Shown here: positions 59,421-64,000 of the stretch, in pieces
How the letters are laid out: the number at the start of each line of letters is the position of its first letter
How positions within the stretch are numbered: position 1 is the first letter of the stretch
From: Kuschelorhynchus macadamiae
Lineage: Eukaryota; Arthropoda; Insecta; Coleoptera; Curculionidae
Length of the DNA: 64,000 nt
Direction: 5' to 3'
NCBI GenBank assembly: GCA_030620095.1
Contig: JAUTXW010000143.1
Location: forward strand, 1,451,001 to 1,515,000
The notes under the pieces: generated by a model
The model's database searches: none
What the model saw: only the letters and a program-made list of their open reading frames with translations
What the model was told of the DNA's origin: nothing
Program-made: the position numbers and the translations under genes

Positions 59421-60639
59421 TTTTAGCAAATAAGTCATCGGAAATGTGCAGAGTTTTAGGTTCTACAACATAAGTGACAGAAAGTACGTAAATATCATCT
59501 TCTATTGTTACATCAAAGTAATTTCTGAAAGTTTCTTAAAAAGTAAAAATAATCTAGTTTATTTGTGGCCTTAGTGAATTTGGAACTAGAAAAAGTAAAC
59601 AAAGGTTTGCTAGCTGAATGTTTTTAAGACGAGAACATACATTTCCTAAAAATAGCCAAATTTAAATTTTTTTCTGTTTTTATTCATTTGTCAAAATTTT
59701 TCAAGCACTGTGACATTATAGCAGATGTCATCCAAGATTTTTTATTACTTTTGCACACAACATGAAGTCAATTTATACATACACATTTTACCGAAGTTTA
59801 AATAAGTTCAAACAAGGAATTTTACATGCACTTGTCAATCACCAAAAATATGTTTTCCTTCTCTGGCTATATTTTCCTTCGAAGTATTTAAGCATATTAT
59901 TAATGCGGAGCTCTTTTGTTCGCTTTAATAATATGCCTTTGGGAATAGACCTTCAACACGCAAGTTGTTTTATTTGAAAAATAATTCACAACTTCTAGAT
60001 TGACACTTACAACTTTTCCAGAGATAACTTTAAAAAGTATGTTATACTTTTTGCGGAAATTTTAGGCCCCCAGATGAAGTCCGGAAATTTTCGCGTCCCA
60101 AATGTTTGGCAATATAGTTTCTTTAGCTCGAACCAATTAAAACTATCAATTCTAAAATTGACTAAATACAATATATATGTAACCCGGTTGCGGACCACAG
60201 AAAATTACACTCGCTTGTAGCAAATGTAAAAAACTGTAATTTTGTGATGTCCGTTTAGAAGTGTTTTGGCGCGTTTTTTTTAACACAGTGTCCGCGTGCG
60301 TCCAAAGGAGAGTCCGTTCAAGAAAGGTGGAATTATGAGATTTTTTACTACGGAGTTCCTGACTATAAAAAAGTGACCGCTTAATGGAGATGACAAAGCC
60401 CAATTTCTAACTCACCTTATCCCGTCAATATAGGGACGGCAACAACATAGTAAAATATCAATGGAATTTTCACCAAAAAGTTCTTATTTATTTTTAATTT
60501 ATGTAAAAAAACTGCACTTTTCCAGGTATATGGTAAGAGTCAAAAATATTTCCAGCCTTTACAAAAGAAGATAGAAAGTGAAATAAAATACGCCATTTTA
60601 GCATATTGTCTGAATTTTTCATTCACATATAGCTGTCTT
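59421..60639. other. No gene supported
   Basis: The frames 59762-59977 (+), 60007-60198 (-) and 60152-60403 (-) overlap or lack motifs. Confidence 0.45.
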
Positions 60640-61310
60640 TTTATGCAACCCATCTTCTATTCGATCAACAACATGGTTTTGTTCCTGGTAAGTCTACTGC
60701 CAGAAATGTTTGTACGATTGCACAATACATCTCTGACAGCTTGAATTGTAACATTCAGGATATTATATTTATATAGATTTTTATAAAGCGTTTGAACTCG
60801 AATTTGAATTATCTTGATCACGATATTCTACTTACTTAATTATCCAGGTTTGGCTTATTGGGAGAACTGGTTAATTTTGCGGAAGTTGCGTTTTAAGTCG
60901 ATCTCAGTTTTTACAGTATCGTGGTTATATTTTAGACATTTTTAGTCTCCCCCAGAGTTCTGTCGTGGGACCTTTATTTTTAAATGACATCGATATCGGT
61001 TTGAATAATAACGGTTTACTTTATGCATACACACAATTGGCTGTTATAATGATTGCCGAAACTTGAGTCTTAAAATGTAGTCGATAGTGTAAAAAAACAT
61101 ACTGATCCTCAACTCCAATAAATACCATTCAATAGAAGTAGAACTATATGTAGTATGAGTATCGTATGAACGGTGTTATTCTGAAATATATCGAATACTT
61201 TAGAGACTTGGAAGTCATATTTAATAGCAGGTTTTCATTTATTCATCACATTGAAGATACTGTTGCAAAGTCTTATCAAAATTTAGAATTTCTTATACGA
61301 TCTAGTCTCC
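60640..61310 (+). pseudogene. Non-LTR retrotransposon RT relic
   Basis: Translation over several frames gives QHGFVPGKSTARN (RT domain 2a; family QxGFxxGxST), IDFYKAFELEF (motif A, where the family has D-F-x-K-A-F-D), SRFGLLGELVNF, SVVGPLFLNDI (motif B, family VPQGSxLGPLLFxxxINDI) and LLYAYTQLAV where YADD is expected, so motif C is mutated. It resembles I/Jockey/CR1-type RTs. Heavily decayed, with no ORF left. Confidence 0.75.
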
Positions 61311-61849
61311 TCTATTTTACACCCTTACTCTCAAATTAATTGAAGAGGGATTACATTTTTAAGATTCCAAAGGTTTAAAATTGATGGGTCTTGCCCACCT
61401 TTTCCCAGCGACAAAGTCTACTTTTAAAACCTAATTGGGAGACCTTTGAGAAAACAAGACAATATATGTTGTAATTAATAATAAAATTTCTGCTCCTTAG
61501 CTACTATCCATCTGGCAGAGAGACAAAAGGCAGGGGGCGCCGAAAGGCGAAGAGGAAAAAACTTTATTCAAAAATACACAAGGGATGCAAACGAATTCTT
61601 CGTCACTCAGACATGAAGACGTTTTTTTCTGGTAGTCGTGTTTTTTCTAGGTCTTATGAAAAGATGACGTCTTTTTTGTCGTGTTTTTACGAAGTGATGT
61701 TTTTTTTTATTGGTCGTCGTTTATTTTTCCTACGTGTTCTTTTCGCTACCCAATTATTTTAGTGTAGTTTTACTTTAGCGCCGTTATTTATTGATATACA
61801 GGCTAAGTAGAGGCAGACGGGTGTCTAAATATTAATGATCACAGCTCAA
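61311..61849. other. No gene supported
   Basis: Nothing recognised. A GC-rich patch lies at about 61527-61550. Confidence 0.45.
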
Positions 61850-62500
61850 CTAGAGCCATTTCCTCATTACGGGTAAATTTGTCACTTTGTTACTACTCAT
61901 TTTGCCACAAGCGTTGCTCATTCGCACCATCAACGGCGTCAGATTAATTAAGCAAGGAGTTGATGCAGACGACGCTTGCGACAGGGTATCGCAGACGCAC
62001 AAACCCAAATACTCTTGAAAAAACCCATCGGTTCGGAGCAGGCAGTACGATGGCTTAAGCAGCCACCGTAGACGCATACGGTTGCTACTGGCGACTCACC
62101 ATAAGCAAGAAAAACTTTATTCCAAGTTTCAATTTGACTATAACCTAATCCTTGTTTACGAACTCCCATAAAGCTAAATTAGCACTAGCAGTAGTAGAAG
62201 GAGTAGTAAAGATCTTTTTTGCACGCCCCAAATCTCCCCCAACTACCCTAACTACCTGCTTCACCAAAAAACCTCTTTGACCTCCAGTTAAACCCAAGGA
62301 TGTCGTTCCAGGCAGAAGCACTGACATCCTCATTTTAAAGCATGAACGCATCCCGAACACGTGGAATCTGACTCCCTTTTTTCAGTTAGTAGAGCTAATG
62401 ACCCCAATAAAAGGCCCGCTGATTTCTCCTTAGAAACCATTCGAAGCCCTGGCCTTTTCGAAGCTACAATAATAAAATGTTTGTCCTGTCTGCTTCGTTA
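61850..62500. other. GC-richer island, unidentified
   Basis: G+C is well above the surroundings, especially at 61900-62100 and 62220-62480. The minus strand has three overlapping frames of 71-75 codons in different frames (62145-62360, 61948-62169, 61850-62077). I recognise no domain. It could be a decayed transposon, a host exon cluster or inserted foreign DNA. Confidence 0.3.
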
Positions 62501-62883
62501 GGTACGAATTAGGAATAAAAGTAAAATAACTTTTTTATTTACTCTTCAATATTTAACTACTTTGAGTTATTTTATAGGTAGTAGTTCTCTTGATGACATT
62601 TTAACAACCTAAAACCATCATCTACGTTTTAAAATTCGTATCTCGCCCCTGCGAAAAGCGAAAGTTTATTTGCCTTTTATGATGTATCCCTACATAAATT
62701 GAAAAGGAAGCCGAACAATTTGTGGAATGTGCTATATATCAAAGACTAATTAAAGTGGGTATCTAACAAATGGGAAAATGTCAGGGAGGCCGGAATGCAA
62801 TAATGATTATTCCTCCTCTAGGGAAAATATTACTCCCCAATATCTTCAGTTTTATAATAACATGAAAATTGGATTTTTAACCG

Positions 62884-62983
<100 letters not shown>

Positions 62984-63027
62984 GTTTCATATTTAAGCGT
63001 TAATTTTATTAATTCACACGAAAGTTA

Positions 63028-63063
63028 TGTAGGAATATGATGTACAGACATCGTATTCCTACA
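63028..63063. repeat. Short hairpin
   Basis: TGTAGGAATATGATGT, a 4-base loop, then its complement with one G-T wobble: a 16 bp stem. Function unknown. Confidence 0.7.
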
Positions 63064-64000
63064 CAAAAGAACAATAAAAAATAATTTGCGAAGAAAAGAA
63101 TGTGAAACACGTGGCTAAATGACAGGATAGCTAAAATGTCCCCCAATATTTTTAATTTAAAGTAAAACTAGATTTTTGTTCTGTGCATAGACAACGCTTT
63201 TTACACGGAGAAGCAGTACGAGAAATATTCTTTAATTTCGCCACCAGTCTTAATTCGGAAGAGATATTTCAGGACATATGTCTAAAGGTTCGAAATAATG
63301 GGGCATTTTAATTAAAATGTGTGTCAGTCTTGCAATGTCTTTTTGTGATATAGTTGTGGACAACTTTGTAGATCTATACATCTTATATTAGCATACTTAT
63401 ACGAAAAGAAATCAAAAAGTAAATTTTTGTGCAAAGAGTAGGAGTTTTCACATATCGATACTTAGTTCGTTAAATACTTTATTAGTATGTACAACCAATA
63501 ATGCTGCTACTTTTTTCCTACCGTGCCCACGCCTTTGAAGAATTTTGGCTTCTGGTCATGTTTTGTATTTTAGAAAAAAATTGTTTAATGACCAATACTC
63601 ACCTAGACCTGCGCTTGATATTTTTCGCTTCAGATAATGTCCTCGTATGTATTCCAATTTGTTTATGTTTTGACTTATTAGATACAAGTATTTCTCTTAT
63701 TTATATTTTTGGGTTTATTTTAGTTTCCTAACGTATTTCCTGACTTAAACCCTGTTTTAGTATTACTTATCTATGGCGCAGATGTTAATTTAATCAATGA
63801 TAATAACATCTAATATAAACTGCCGGAAAAAGCAAACGGCAAAAAAGAAATTTTAGGTCAAATTTGAATTCTAATATTTTTAAAACGAGACGAGGTACTG
63901 AAATGCTAAATTAGCTTAATCATTGGTGAAATTATAAAAAAAAACAATTTGATAAGTTTTTTAAATGTTTTAATATTTTCTTAGATAGGATTTTTTTAAA
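63064..64000. other. No gene supported
   Basis: The open frame 63501-63731 (+, hydrophobic, 76 codons) has no recognised motif. Confidence 0.45.

Overview
This 64 kb window looks like a stretch of an arthropod genome, most likely an insect. It is strongly AT-rich, has many long (TA)n microsatellites, and its recognisable coding sequence is almost all from transposable elements typical of insects: Penelope-like elements (PLEs), a BEL/Pao LTR retrotransposon, non-LTR retrotransposon relics, DUF4817-type mariner and Tc1 relics, and several MITEs. I recognise no conserved host gene, rRNA, convincing tRNA or CRISPR array. The species cannot be fixed from the sequence.

Layout. 1-7.8 kb: unannotated AT-rich DNA with one (TA)n tract set in a perfect inverted repeat. 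7.8-9.7 kb: a decayed mariner-type transposon with roughly 200 bp terminal inverted repeats. 10-13.8 kb: a transposase HTH fragment, a fold-back element, a hAT-type MITE with 8 bp target duplication, a second MITE and a dispersed repeat. 13.9-14.2 kb: a possible terminal exon ending on a polyadenylation signal. 18.1-19.4 kb: a MITE beside a Tc1 transposase relic. 22.5-24.1, 28.0-28.6 and 41.7-42.3 kb: copies of one non-coding repeat family. 25-26.1 kb: a second mariner relic. 27.3-27.8 kb: a nearly perfect 256 bp tandem duplication. 29.0-29.3 kb: an RTE-like non-LTR relic.

The most structured part is 29.5-37.5 kb. It holds three successive inverted pairs of PLE copies: A/B head to head, F/G head to head, and C/D tail to tail inside a larger inverted repeat. 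They are separated by very long (TA)n tracts. The PLEs encode reverse transcriptase plus GIY-YIG endonuclease. Beyond the ORF they carry a TATA promoter-like box followed by a hammerhead-ribozyme-like motif, the arrangement expected of PLE pseudo-LTRs. Further PLE material lies at 37.4, 40.4, 46.1 and 50.0 kb, with a near full-length decayed copy (E) at 48.0-50.0 kb.

37.8-39.3 kb: a CR1/Jockey-like non-LTR relic. 43.6, 47.0-47.9 and 61.85-62.5 kb: GC-richer islands I cannot identify. 53.39-58.38 kb: a complete-ended but internally deleted BEL/Pao element with LTRs, primer site, polypurine tract and 5 bp target duplication. 60.6-61.3 kb: another non-LTR RT relic. Apart from an open 411-codon frame in PLE copy A, all transposon genes seen here are broken by stops, frameshifts or deletions.
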